Of a stretch of 64,000 bases of DNA, positions 1 to 11,612 are shown piece by piece. Both the position numbers and the translations under genes were made by a program. The first letter of the stretch is position 1; every line of letters starts with the position of its first letter. This DNA comes from Stomorhina lunata (taxonomy: Eukaryota > Arthropoda > Insecta > Diptera > Rhiniidae). The notes below the pieces were generated by a model. It made no database searches. It was not told where the DNA came from and saw nothing but the letters and a program-made list of their open reading frames with translations. The stretch spans positions 17,860,884-17,924,883 of the forward strand of contig OW121743.1 in the NCBI GenBank assembly GCA_933228675.1, read 5' to 3'.

Positions 1-3000
1 ATAGAAAAGTTGACGATAGGAAGACTTTTCTATAGAAAAGTTGACGATAGGAAGACTTTTCTATGGAAAAGTTGACGATAGGAAGACTTTTCTATAGAAA
101 AGTTGACGATAGGAAGACTTTTCTATAGAAAAGTTGACGATAGGAAGACTTTTCTATAGAAAAGTTGACGATAGGAAGACTTTTCTATAGAAAAGTTGAC
201 GATAGGAAGACTTTTCTATAGAAAAGTTGACGATAGGAAGACTTTTCTATAGAAAAGTTGACGATAGGAAGACTTTTCTATAGAAAAGTTGACGATAGGA
301 AGACTTTTCTATAGAAAAGTTGACGATAGGAAGACTTTTCTATAGAAAAGTTGACGATAGGAAGACTTTTCTATAGAAAAGTTGACGATAGGAAGACTTT
401 TCTATAGAAAAGTTGACGATAGGAAGACTTTTCTATAGAAAAGTTGACGATAGGAAGACTTTTCTATAGAAAAGTTGACGATAGGAAGACTTTTCTATAG
501 AAAAGTTGACGATAGGAAGACGATAGGAACCCTTTTCTATAGAAAAGTTGACGATAGGAAGACTTTTCAATAAAAAAGTTGACGATAGGAAGACCTTTCT
601 ATAGAAAAGTTGACGATAGGAAGACTTTTCTATAGAAAAGTTGACGATAGGAAGACTTTTCTATAGAAAAGTTGACGATAGGAAGACTTTTCTATAGAAA
701 AGTTGACGATAGGAAGACTTTTCTATAGAAAAGTTGACGATAGGAAGACTTTTCTATAGAAAAGATGACGATAGGAAGACTTTTCTATAGAAAAGTTGAC
801 GATAGCAAGACTTTTCTATAGAAAAGTTGACGATAGGAAGACTTTTCTATAGAAAAGTTGACGATAGGAAGACTTTTCTATAGAAAAGTTTACGATAGGA
901 AGACTTTTCTATAGAAAAGTTGACGATAGGAAGACTTTTCTATAGAAAAGTTGACGATAGGAAGACTTTTCTATAGAAAAGTTGACGATAGGAAGACTTT
1001 TCTATAGAAAAGTTGACGATAGGAAGACTTTTCTATAGAAAAGTTGACGATAGGAAGACTTTTCTATAGAAAAGTTGACGATAGGAAGACTTTTCTATAG
1101 AAAAGTTGACGATAGGAAGACTTTTCTATAGAAAAGTTGACGATAGGAAGACTTTTCTATAGAAAAGTTGACGATAGGAAGACGATAGGAACCCTTTTCT
1201 ATAGAAAAGTTGACGATAGGAGGACTTTTCAATAAAAAAGTTGACGATAGGAAGACCTTTCTATAGAAAAGTTGACGATAGGAAGACATTTCTATAGAAA
1301 AGTTGACGATAGGAAGACTTTTCTATAGAAAAGTTGACGATAGGAAGACTTTTCTATAGAAAAGTTGACGATAGGAAGACTTTTCTATAAAAAAGTTGAC
1401 GATAGGAAGACTTTTCTATAGAAAAGTTGACGATAGGAAGACTTTTCTATAGAAAAGTTGACGATAGGAAGTCTTTTCTATAGAAAAGTTGACGATAGGA
1501 AGACTTTTCTATAGAAAAGTTGACGATAGGAAGACTTTTCGATAGTAAAGTTGACGATAGGAAGACTTTTCTATAGAAAAGTTGACGATAGGAAGACTTT
1601 TCTATAGAAAAGTTGACGATAGGAAGACTTTTCTATAGAAAAGTTGACGATAGTAAGACTTTTCTATAGAAAAGTTGACGATAGGAAGACTTTTCTATAG
1701 AAAAGTTGACGTAAGGCTGACTTTTCTATAGAAAAGTTGACGATAGTAAGGCTTTTCTATAGAAAAGTTGACGATAGGAAGACTTTTCTATAGAAAAGTT
1801 GACGATAGGAAGACTTTTCTATAGAAAAGTTGACGATAGGAAGACTTTTCTATAGAAAAGTTGACGATAGGAAGACTTTTCTATAGTAAAGTTGACGATA
1901 GGAAGACTTTTCGGTAGTAAAGTTGACGATAGGAAGACTTTTCTATAGAAAAGTTGACGATAGGAAGACTTTTCTATAGAAAAGTTGATGATAGAAAGAC
2001 TTTTCTATAAAAAAGTTGACGATAGGAAGACTTTTCTATAGAAAAGTTGACGATAGGAAGACTTTTCTATAGAAAAGTTGACGATAGGAAGACGATAGGA
2101 ACCCTTTTCTATAGAAAAGTTGACGATAGGAGGACTTTTCAATAAAAAAGTTGACGATAGGAAGACCTTTCTATAGAAAAGTTGACGATAGGAAGACATT
2201 TCTATAGAAAAGTTGACGATAGGAAGACTTTTCTATAGAAAAGTTGACGATAGGAAGACTTTTCTATAGAAAAGTTGACGATAGGAAGACTTTTCTATAA
2301 AAAAGTTGACGATAGGAAGACTTTTCTATAGAAAAGTTGACGATAGGAAGACTTTTCTATAGAAAAGTTAACGATAGGAAGTCTTTTCTATAGAAAAGTT
2401 GACGATAGGAAGACTTTTCTATAGAAAAGTTGACGATAGGAAGACTTTTCGATAGTAAAGTTGACGATAGGAAGACTTTTCTATAGAAAAGTTGACGATA
2501 GGAAGACTTTTCTATAGAAAAGTTGACGATAGGAAGACTTTTCTATAGAAAAGTTGACGATAGGAAGACTTTTCTATAGAAAAGTTGACGATAGTAAGAC
2601 TTTTCTATAGAAAAGTTGACGATAGGAAGACTTTTCTATAGAAAAGTTGACGTAAGGCTGACTTTTCTATAGAAAAGTTGACGATAGTAAGGCTTTTCTA
2701 TAGAAAAGTTGACGATAGGAAGACTTTTCTATAGAAAAGTTGAGGATAGGAAGACTTTTCTATAGAAAAGTTGACGATAGGAAGACTTTTCTATAGAAAA
2801 GTTGACGATAGGAAGACTTTTCTATAGAAAAGTTGACGATAGGAAGACTTTTCTATAGAAAAGTTGACGATAGGAAGACTTTTCTATAGAAAAGTTGACG
2901 ATAGGAAGACTTTTCTATAGAAAAGTTGACGATAGGTAGACTTTTCTATAAAAAAGTTGACGATAGGAAGACTTTTCTATAGAAAAGTTGACAATAGGAA

Positions 3001-4845
3001 GACTTTTCTATAGAAAAGTTGACGATAGGAAGACTTTTCTATAGAAAAGTTGACGATAGGAAGACTTTTCTATAGAAAAATTGACGATAGGAAGACTTTT
3101 CTATAGAAAAATTGACGATAGGAAGACTTTTCTATAGAAAAGTTGACGTAAGGCTGACTTTTCTATAGAAAAGTTGACGTTAGGCTGACTTTTCTATAGA
3201 AAAGTTGACGTTAGGCTGACTTTTATATAGAAAAGTTGACGTTAGGCTGACTTTTCTATAGAAAAGTTGACGTTAGGCTGACTTTTCTATAGAAAAGTTG
3301 ACGTTAGGCTGACTTTTCTATAGAAAAGTTGACGTTAGGCTGACTTTTCTATAGAAAAGTTGACGTTAGGCTGACTTTTCTATAGAAAAGTTGACGTTAG
3401 GCTGACTTTTCTATAGAAAAGTTGACGTTAGGCTGACTTTTCTATAGAAAAGTTGACGTTAGGCTGACTTTTCTATAGAAAAGTTGACGTTAGGCTGACT
3501 TTTCTATAGAAAAGTTGACGTTAGGCCGACTTTTCTATAGAAAAGTTGACGTTAGGCTGACTTTTCTATAGAAAAGTTGACGATAGGAAGACTTTTCTAT
3601 AGAAAAGTTGACTATAGGAAGACTTTTCTATAGAAAAGTTGACGATAGGAAGACTTTTCTATAGAAAAGTTGACGATAGGAAGACTTTTCTATAGAAAAG
3701 TTGACGATAGGAAGACTTTTCTATAGAAAAGTTGACGATAGGAAGACTTTTCTATAGAAAAGTTGACGATAGGAAGACTTTTCTATAGAAAAGTTGACGA
3801 TAGGAAGACTTTTCTATAGAAAAGTTGACGATAGGAAGACTTTTCTATAGAAAAGTTGACGATAGGAAGACTTTTCTATAGAAAAGTTGACGATAGGAAG
3901 ACTTTTCGATAGTAAAGTTGACGATAGGAAGACTTTTCTATAGAAAAGTTGACGATAGGAAGACTTTTCTATAGAAAAGTTGACGATAGGAAGACTTTTC
4001 TATAGAAAAGTTGACGATAGGAAGACTTTTCTATAGAAAAGTTGACGATAGGAAGACTTTTCTATAGAAAAGTTGACGATAGGAAGACTTTTCTATAGAA
4101 AAGTTGACGATAGGAAGACTTTTCTATAGAAAAGTTGACGATAGGAAGACTTTTCTATAAAAAAGTTGACGATAGGAAGACTTTTCTATAGAAAAGTTGA
4201 CGATAGGAAGACTTTTCTATAGAAAAGTTGACGATAGGAAGACTTTTCTATAGAAAAGTTGACGATAGGAAGACTTTTCTATAGAAAAATTGACGATAGG
4301 AAGACTTTTCTATAGAAAAGTTGACGATAGGAAGACTTTTCTATAGAAAAGTTGACGATAGGAAGACTTTTCTATAGAAAAGTTGACGATAGGAAGACTT
4401 TTCTATAGAAAAGTTGACGATAGGAAGACTTTTCTATAGAAAAGTTGACGATAGGAAGACTTTTCTATAGAAAAGTTGACGATAGGAAGACTTTTCTATA
4501 GAAAAGTTGACGATAGGAAGACTTTTCTATAGAAAAGTTGACGATAGGAAGACTTTTCTATAGAAAAGTTGATGTTAGGATGACTTCTCTATAAAAAAGT
4601 TGACGTTAGGCTGACTTTCCTATAGAAAAGTTGACTTTAGGCTGACTTTTCTATAGAAAAGTTGACGTCAGGCTGACTTTTCTATAGAAAAGTTGACGTT
4701 AGGCTGACTTTTCTATAGAAAAGTTGACGTTAGGCTGACTGTTCTATAGAAAAGTTGACGTTAGGCTGACTGTTCTATAGAAACAATGGAGTTAGGCTGA
4801 CTGTTCTGTAGAAAGAGTGGCGTTAGGATGACTTTTCTTGAAGTT
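1..4845. repeat. 31-bp satellite array A
   Basis: Head-to-tail repeats with a 31-bp period fill this block, which is open at the left window edge. Each unit is a perfect 16-bp palindrome, CTTTTCTATAGAAAAG, followed by a 15-bp spacer, TTGACGATAGGAAGA. Most units differ by 0-2 bases. Irregular units carrying an extra CGATAGGAACCC piece recur at about 521, 1183 and 2093, which shows a larger repeat superimposed on the 31-mer. The last few units (about 4570-4845) decay into unique A+T-rich DNA. The 64-aa reading frames inside it (1095-1289 and 2005-2199, minus) are by-products of the repeat. Function unknown. Confidence 0.97.
3145..3570. repeat. Variant block of satellite A
   Basis: About 14 consecutive 31-bp units keep the palindrome CTTTTCTATAGAAAAG but replace the spacer with TTGACGTTAGGCTGA. 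The change of spacer is abrupt on both sides. A second block of the same variant closes the array at about 4566-4800. Isolated mixed units (GTAAGGCTGA) occur at about 1711 and 2651. Confidence 0.9.
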
Positions 4846-5492
4846 ATGTATTATTGCTAGTAGAAGTTTGATGACGACTGCTCTGAACTTATGTATGACA
4901 AGGAATACAACTCCTGCTACAATTTTTTTGTGAACATTAAAAACTTTCCGCTTCTCAGGCAAAAAGTTTCTTTTGTAGTTTTTCCACAAAATTTTAAAAA
5001 TGGACTATTTTTTTTTTCATTAAACTTTTACCAAAATAGTTTATTTATTGGTTGTATTGTGTGAACAGATTTTTTTTTTTAACATTTATGTCGAATAAGT
5101 GTACAAATAGTTTGTGTTTGAAAAACAAACTTAAGAAAAAATATGAACAAGAAAAATATGTAAGAACAAATATTTTGCATTTAACAAGAACTTTTTCGTT
5201 AAAGCTTTTACGATGACTTTTTGCCAAAACAAATTCATGTTCTCAAGCTGTCAGTTCAATAGAAAGAAAAGATGAAGTTTTTAAATAAAAAAAAAAAAAC
5301 ATTATAATTTGAGCATTTTGCACAGGTGGATGATAGATAAATAAAGTGTGTTTAAGTAAGAAGAAATATTATAAAGTTTGTGATGATGACATTATTATTA
5401 AAAGAGTACAGGGAAGTAAAGGGTATTCAAAATGCGTATGAGAAAAAATTAAAAAGTTCTGAACGTTAAAGTGAAGTTGGCCGACATATCTA
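4846..5492. other. A+T-rich spacer, no gene seen
   Basis: Homopolymer-rich unique sequence after satellite A. Short open frames (about 60-65 codons, minus strand) are within chance expectation for A+T-rich DNA and show no recognisable domain. Confidence 0.6.
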
Positions 5493-5616
5493 ATGTGGGG
5501 TTTATATAACTCAAGCGGCTGACGACTGAGTGAAATTTACATGTTTTTGTAGCAAAAACAAAATACATGTAAATTTCACTCAATCGTCAGCCGCTTGAGT
5601 TATATAAACCCCACAT
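5493..5616. repeat. Long hairpin (52-bp arms)
   Basis: Two 52-bp arms (5493-5544 and 5565-5616) are reverse complements with a single mismatch, separated by a 20-nt loop. The arms begin ATGTGGGGTTTATATAAC and end CCCCACAT. Such a structure could be a foldback or palindromic MITE, or a hairpin-RNA precursor. No target-site duplication is evident, so it may be a local inverted duplication. A second long hairpin, unrelated in sequence, lies at 11278-11396. Confidence 0.9.
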
Positions 5617-5721
5617 AAGAGTACAAAGATGTCGGAGAAACATGTTAAGCAGATTTTTAATGAGCTCTTAATAGATCGAAATTAACATCGAAATTATGTT
5701 TTCGAACAGTTTTTAAAGCTG

Positions 5722-6029
5722 GCGCCAATCGCTGCATTCGATATCGCTCGATATGTAAGATATTTCAGAAAAATGTATGTAGCATACTTTTAGGATAATC
5801 TTAATAATATATAACATATAAGGTTTACTACATTGTTACTTATTACTCACATGTTCCCTGATGATAAAAGAATTTAATTTAAACAAATATTTTGACAAAC
5901 AAACAGATATGTTAATATTTTAAATTTTATTAAACTTTTTTTAAAATAAATTATTTTCAAAATCCCTTAAGATATGTTACAAAATATTTGCTTAAAATTA
6001 GATCGATATCAAATGCGGCGATATGGCCC
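5722..6029 (+). mobile_element. Harbinger-like MITE, subfamily I
   Basis: A 308-bp element. The left end GCGCCAATCGCTGCATTCG and the right end (..TCAAATGCGGCGATATGGCCC) are diverged forms of the family inverted repeat GGGGCCAAATTACCGC. The internal marker GCATACTTTTAGGATAATC is near the left end. It is flanked by CTG (5719-5721) and TTG (6030-6032), which is compatible with a CTG target duplication with one substitution. No coding capacity. Confidence 0.8.
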
Positions 6030-6032
6030 TTG

Positions 6033-6700
6033 TTTTCAAAATGTTTTTTTGATATTTTCTTTTAAAATTCAAGGATGACATTTTATACAAATCCCAAATT
6101 TCTAAACCTTTTTCTGACAAAAATTCTAGCCCAAAATTTCCCCTTACAGAGATTTTAACAAATTTCTTAATTACAACCTACACCTGAGCCTATAATTATG
6201 ATTTTTGTTCCTTTTGTTAACATTAAAAGACAAAATCTAATATTTTCTAATATATCATTAATTAAAGAGCTATACGCCCCCAAATTTTTCATAAACTAAA
6301 TTCTGTTTCATTTTCAATTTAAGTATCCAAGTCTTGATATCTACCCATTTATGCATATGTTTAGATACTCCTTATTAAACAGATTATTTTGATGTAAATT
6401 ACTTTGCCCACGTTTTGTAGAGCCAGGCGCTTTAAGACAGCCCATAGAGCCAGAGTAGGCTTAACATAGGTATAAATTACTAGAGTTTAAGGTTTACTTG
6501 TTTGCGTGTGTATATTTTTCGTTTAAGACATACATACCCAATAATTTGAAACATTTTAAATTGTATACGAGGGGTACTATTTAAATTTCGGTAACTGGTA
6601 ACATTAGTATCAAGTTTAAAATTAGTTTTGTTCTACTCGGGCCACGAAGAACTAACAATTCTGTGTGGTACACGAATATTTGTTTGAGAGTTCCGTGGCT
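6033..6700. other. Unique A+T-rich sequence
   Basis: No gene, array or recognisable element was seen between the MITE and the tRNA-like fragment. Confidence 0.5.
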
Positions 6701-6772
6701 TAGTTATTTTTTACAGCGACTACTAAACATAACGTCAAAATGTGCCTGGGTTCGAGCCCTAGTCTTGGAACA
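6698..6772 (+). mobile_element. tRNA-like Pol III promoter fragment
   Basis: An A-box-like TGGCTTAGTTA is followed about 45 bp later by a canonical B box, GGGTTCGAGCCC (6748-6759). The intervening sequence does not fold into a clear tRNA, and the acceptor stem is not closed. The best reading is the head of a degenerate tRNA-derived SINE. A decayed tRNA pseudogene is the alternative. Confidence 0.45.
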
Positions 6773-7769
6773 TCATTTCCTGTAATTACTAATTTCTATT
6801 TAAATTATTAATTACTAAAGCATACACCGTGGACTGAAAGCCCTGCAATGTTAATCTACCTTATGTACCTCTTAATATATTAAATGTACCTCCAAATATT
6901 TTTGATTATAATTATTTCGAATAATCATTTGATTACAATCATTTCGCACGAAAAAAAAATTTTTCTCCATTAATTTCTAAATAACTCCAAAACGATAAGA
7001 GATACAGAAAAATTATATTAGACTAAAATAAATGCAATTTTGTTATGCATCTTCAAGTGTTTTAATTTTGAAAATCGGATGAGTCGTTCTCGAGTTAGGA
7101 CGAAATAGGTCTCCGTACCTGACTAATTTAAGGGGAAAAATTTGCCACGCCCATAAAAAAAAATCCAGATCTGATGGAAAAAACCGACAACGGATCTGAG
7201 TTTAGTGCATCAAAATCCATGTAGTCCACATAGTTTTATTAAAAGCAGGATTTGGCTGCAGAGCAGTGTTATAGATATAAAAAGTAGATGTTATATATAT
7301 AAGAACTATAGCCAAATGTTTACCGATTGTGGTCATAGCTGTCATAGTTTCTAATATAATAGCTTTTAAATGGCCTTTGCTACATTTTTTTTGTTTCCGG
7401 GAGTGTTTTTTATATGAAAGCTATAGTCAAATATGGACCGATTCATATAAAATTTGATATATTGACCAATAGTTGCATAAAACTTCCCTATTCTAAATTT
7501 AGTCGCCATCGCTATTACAATTGTTTTAAATTTATCAGCATTAAAGTATTTCCCAGGGCGGGGTTATGTGGGAGCTCTAACTAAATGTGAACCGGTTTCG
7601 TCCATTTTCAATGCACAACCTTTTCAAGATATCGAAAATACTTTTGTTCTTTTTGTACCCTCTAGCTCTTTTCGTTAAGGAGCTATTGTGCTTTTTCTGA
7701 CGGACATAAATCCCCTTTTCTTTCAGTATTTTTGTGTTTCCACAAGTTTTTTATATGGGAGCAATGGTC

Positions 7770-8612
7770 CGATTGTGAAAAAATTTTGCACACTGGCTGG
7801 TATTGATATGTGACTTCCTTGTGCCAAATTTAGTGGCCCAAGCTATTGCATTTTATCATTTATAGGCATTTAAGTGTATTTTAGGTGAAATTTAGGCTAT
7901 GTCCGTCAGTTTTTTGTATGAGAGCTGTGGCACACTGGCTGGTATTGATATGTGACTTCCTTGTGCCAAATTTAGTGGCCCAAGCTATTGCAGTTTATCA
8001 TTTATAGGCATTTAAGTGTATTTTAGGTGAAATTTAGGCTATGTCCGTCAGTTTTTTGTATGGGAGCTGTGGCTAAATGTCAACCGATTTCGATGAAATT
8101 TTATATGATTAAGTGTATTTTAGGTGAAATTTAGGCTATGTCCGTCAGTTTTTTGTATGGGAGCTGTGGCTAAATGTCAACCGATTTCGATTGTGAAAAA
8201 ATTTTGCACACTGGCTGGTATTGATATGTGACTTCCTTGTGCCAAATTTAGTGGCACAAGCTTTTGCAGTTTATCATTTATAGGCATTTAAGTGTATTTT
8301 AGGTGAAATTTAGGCTATGTCCGTCAGTTTTTTGTATGGGAGCTGTGGCACACTGGCTGGTATTGATATGTGACTTCCTTGTGCCAAATTTAGTGGCCCA
8401 AGCTATTGCAGTTTATCATTTATAGGCATTTAAGTGTATTTTAGGTGAAATTTAGGCTATGTCCGTCAGTTTTTTGTATGGGAGCTGTGGCTAAATGTCG
8501 ACCGATTTCGATGAAATTTTATATGATTAAGTGTATTTTAGGTGAAATTTAGGCTATGTCCGTCAGTTTTTTGTATGGGAGCTGTGGCTAAATGTCAACC
8601 GATTTCGATGAA
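7770..8612 (+). repeat. 418-bp tandem duplication
   Basis: The phrase CACACTGGCTGGTATTGATA begins at 7789, 7931, 8207 and 8349. The spacings of 142, 276 and 142 give a 418-bp unit present twice in tandem with few substitutions. Each copy itself holds an internal partial duplication, so the expansion was stepwise and recent. Confidence 0.9.
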
Positions 8613-8867
8613 ATTTTATATGATGGCTAGTGCTTAAGTAAAACTTCTTTATACCAAATTTTGTCATCATAGCTATTATAATTTGCCATTTATTAGCAAA
8701 TAAGCGATTAGCTTAGACGAGGTTATACGGGAGCTATGGTCAAATGTAAACCGATTTCGCCTAATTTCGATACCAAATTTTTCCATGAAATTGAGGATAT
8801 TTATGCCAAATTTTAGTGACCTACATTCTTTCGTAAAGGTTTTAACGTGCCGACAACAATACATACA

Positions 8868-8936
8868 GACGGACAGATAGACGGACAGATAGACGGACAG
8901 ATAGACGGACAGGCAGACGGACAGATAGACGGACAT
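8868..8936 (+). repeat. 12-bp tandem, GACGGACAGATA
   Basis: Nearly six copies of a 12-bp unit in the tail of the dispersed repeat, with one variant unit (GACGGACAGGCA). Confidence 0.9.
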
Positions 8937-9548
8937 CGCTTAATCGTCTTAGAATTTCATAAGGACTCAGAATATATGTCTATCAATTTTGGTTTTTGAG
9001 CCAATATTAAGGAAATTACAAACGGAATGATAATCTCAATATACCCCCCATTCTTTTTGATGGTGGGTATAAAAAACATTTGTCATAATTCTTTGAACAA
9101 ATACAAAATTATATTGATCATCATAGGGAATATTTTGAAAAACAATTAAGCAATTTACATTTAAAAATGTTTTAAGGTTTGTGGTATTTCCGAAACATAA
9201 TTAGTACCCCTCGTACTTATGTTAACTACTAAAGTAAAGTCACTATACCAGAATATAATATTGAAAATATTAGTCTAAAGACAATATTAAACAAGACATT
9301 TTAAGCTTCTAAACTATAGCTTACATCATATCAACAAGAACAAACTCACAGATATCTAGGAAGTAAAATTGTAATAGTTGTTAAGTCCTCAACGAATTTT
9401 AGAGGCTTTAAATTCAAAAGGAGTAACTGCGTAAAAGAAATGGAAGGAGATTTGAAATTAGGAAAATCGAAAAGTTTAAGGAAAGAACTATCTAAAATGA
9501 AAGAAACTTTAGTTTTTCTATCTTTTTGTTGATCTTGACTCTGCAAAT

Positions 9549-9640
9549 CTGTGACTTGGTGCTAAAAGGGCCAATGTCAGAAAAATAGTTTTGAGAAAAT
9601 TTTATTTAAAGTTTTTATTTTACACATAAATTCATAGTAA
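9549..9640. repeat. Short dispersed repeat, copy 1
   Basis: A roughly 92-bp sequence beginning CTGTGACTTGGTGCTAAAAG and ending TTCATAGTAA. Its reverse complement recurs at 42632-42723 inside a MITE. Function and class unknown. Confidence 0.75.
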
Positions 9641-9679
9641 CATTGCCCAGAAAAAGCCTTATAAATCTGTTCTAAGCTT

Positions 9680-9712
9680 AGTTAGAGATTAGCTAGAGAT
9701 TAGTTAGAGATT
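9680..9712. repeat. Three-copy 11-bp tandem
   Basis: AGTTAGAGATT, AGCTAGAGATT and AGTTAGAGATT run in tandem. It is a minimal 11-mer array of the same period as the long arrays elsewhere in the window. Confidence 0.8.
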
Positions 9713-11054
9713 AGCCACGAACCAAACAAGAAGGGAATCTAATGCAATAATTAATTCAAAACAATAAACAATTGACATTGGCCATTTTAGCCTTAAGCCA
9801 TAGAAATACAGAAAGCGATAAAAACCTGCTAAAGCTAATGAAAGCTTTTGACTTTAAATCTGTCGATCTCACACGGTTGGAGTGGTACTCCTCTAAAATC
9901 AACCGTATATAAAGCCTGACATATATTGGAATATTTTGAGACTTTCCAAATGCAAGAAGCTTTTTACTTCTTTCTCGAGTCGATTTCGTATGATTTATGT
10001 GATTTTGCTCTTAAATAGAAGTTTATAAATATTTTTCACTTGAATATATATAACCGACTGCCTTTGCAAGAAATATCTAGCTAGTCCGGGTATAAAGATC
10101 GTGCTATACCTCAGTTGTTTCTTAATATCAAATAATAACACTTTGTACACTTTTTCTTCCACTTCATAGTTTTCCTTGTATTTCATATTTATTTATTGTA
10201 CACTCAGGAAATTATTACAGTAACTGATTGTATGTTGTTTAGGAAATTTTCGGTTATGTTGTTTTCAAATGAATATTCAATTAAATTTATATGAAAATTG
10301 ATTTTTAACATATTTATACATTTGTTTAAAAAACAACCTACAAAAAAATACTGAAAATCCGTAACATTTGAAAATATCAGTTGTTTAGTTTTTGTATATT
10401 TTTTCAATTATTGTATCAAATATAATTCGTATTTGTTTAATTATTGTTTTTCCTTAAGTATCTTAGGTTTGCATACTGAAGAAACTTTTTATAATACTGG
10501 CCGCCTATCACGGGGTATTGCCTAAGCAAACAACAAACTTTGTTTTGTCTGTTTGGTTTTTTGATGCCTTAAAGGATATAACCTTTTTATGGTTTCGTCT
10601 TTTATATTACGTTAATTACAAAAACAAATGAAAATTGTCCGTTTTACGGAAATTTTACGTAGTTTTTTACCATTCAATTTTTTAAAAATAAATGAAAATT
10701 TCCGTTTTTTATACTAAAAATGTAGTTTAAATTTTTGTCAGTAATTTTTTTGAAAACAACTGAATATTCCGTTTTTAAAACTGAAAATGTAGTTTAAGTA
10801 TTTGTCAGTTAAATTTAAATGAAATATTTATTGAATTGAATGAAAAATCTGTTGACCGGTTTTTAAATGAATGTTCATTCATTTCAAATTACATTTTAAG
10901 TTAATTTTACTTACATAATATTCTGAGTGTACTTCTTCCAGGAATCAAACAAGTTACTTATAGCTTTTATCTAGCCAAAATTTTCCTTATGTACTTCCGA
11001 GTGTAATTTTCTAAAAAGTTAGCTCCTACTTGTTGCTTGTACTGATTAGTAAAC
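9713..11054. other. A+T-rich DNA, no gene seen
   Basis: Contains only short open frames (63 and 67 codons, minus strand) without recognisable domains. The motif ATGAAAATTTCCGTTTT and variants recur loosely between 10,240 and 10,870, suggesting a diffuse old repeat. Confidence 0.5.
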
Positions 11055-11136
11055 CAGCGCCAAGTCGCCGGATTCGATATTAATCGAAATTATAGATATT
11101 TAAGAAACATTTGTCTAGCATACTTTTAGGATAATA

Positions 11137-11612
11137 TAAATCTTAATACATATATAAAAATAAATGCCTCAAGAACGGGCCGACCTATTCAAACCTATTC
11201 CGACTATTTAGTAGATAGTTTATATGAAGTTTGCTCAAAATCGATTGAGCGGTTCTTCATTTAACACATTTTTTTTGTACAATATGTAAATATAAAAAAT
11301 TTCCATGGATTTTATAAACTCTTAAAAAGTAATAATTAATTTTACTTTTTAAGAGTTTATAAAATCCATGGAAATTTTTTATATTTACATATTGTATAAT
11401 ATAGTTTCCATACATTGTAAAAACTCTATAAATTTTTACTTTTTTTCAATAGATAGATGGCGTCACTGAAAATGATTTAAAATGAATTTGATCATGTGTT
11501 GATCGAACAAAATCAATAAAATGATTCTAAACAAATTGGATATTTGTGTAATGTCTTTCCTTGACATTTATTAAGATTGATGGAGCAGCAACGCGCGTAT
11601 TGTACAGCTAGT
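11137..11612 (+). mobile_element. Short Helitron-like element
   Basis: Ends in GCAGCAACGCGCG followed by GTACAGCTAGT, a CTRR-T type terminus with a GC-rich stretch just upstream, as expected for a Helitron 3' end. The same tail closes the element at 43320-44964. Shared sequence before the tail includes GATGGCGTCACTGAAAATGA and the GATCATGTGTTGATCG region. There is no coding sequence, so it would be non-autonomous. The 5' boundary is approximate, just before AAATGCCTCAAGAACGGG. Confidence 0.6.
11278..11396. repeat. Perfect long hairpin (55-bp arms)
   Basis: Arms 11278-11332 and 11342-11396 are exact reverse complements with a 9-nt loop, TAATTAATT. It lies inside the Helitron-like element. Perfect arms imply a recent origin or ongoing gene conversion. 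Confidence 0.95.

Larger units (their letters stand above)
6960..9075 (+). mobile_element. Fly-type dispersed repeat with internal duplications
   Basis: Non-coding repeat with recurring phrases such as GGGAGCTGTGGCTAAATGTC and AACCGATTTCGATGAAA. It ends in a 12-bp GACGGACAGATA tandem and a terminal hairpin near 9040-9073 (TATACCCCCCAT pairing with ATGGTGGGTATA). From general knowledge, repeats with this type of tail are abundant in fly genomes. I cannot assign a superfamily from sequence alone. The left boundary is approximate. The 86-aa open frame on the minus strand here is just the translated GACGGACAGATA tandem. Confidence 0.55.

Noticed and set aside
3145..3570. Telomere-like TTAGG motif in GACGTTAGGCTGAC units
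   Set aside because: TTAGG occurs once per 31-bp unit, not as a tandem TTAGG array; coincidental.
1..4845. CRISPR-like regular array
   Set aside because: Units are contiguous 31-mers without unique spacers, in eukaryotic-type DNA with no cas genes.
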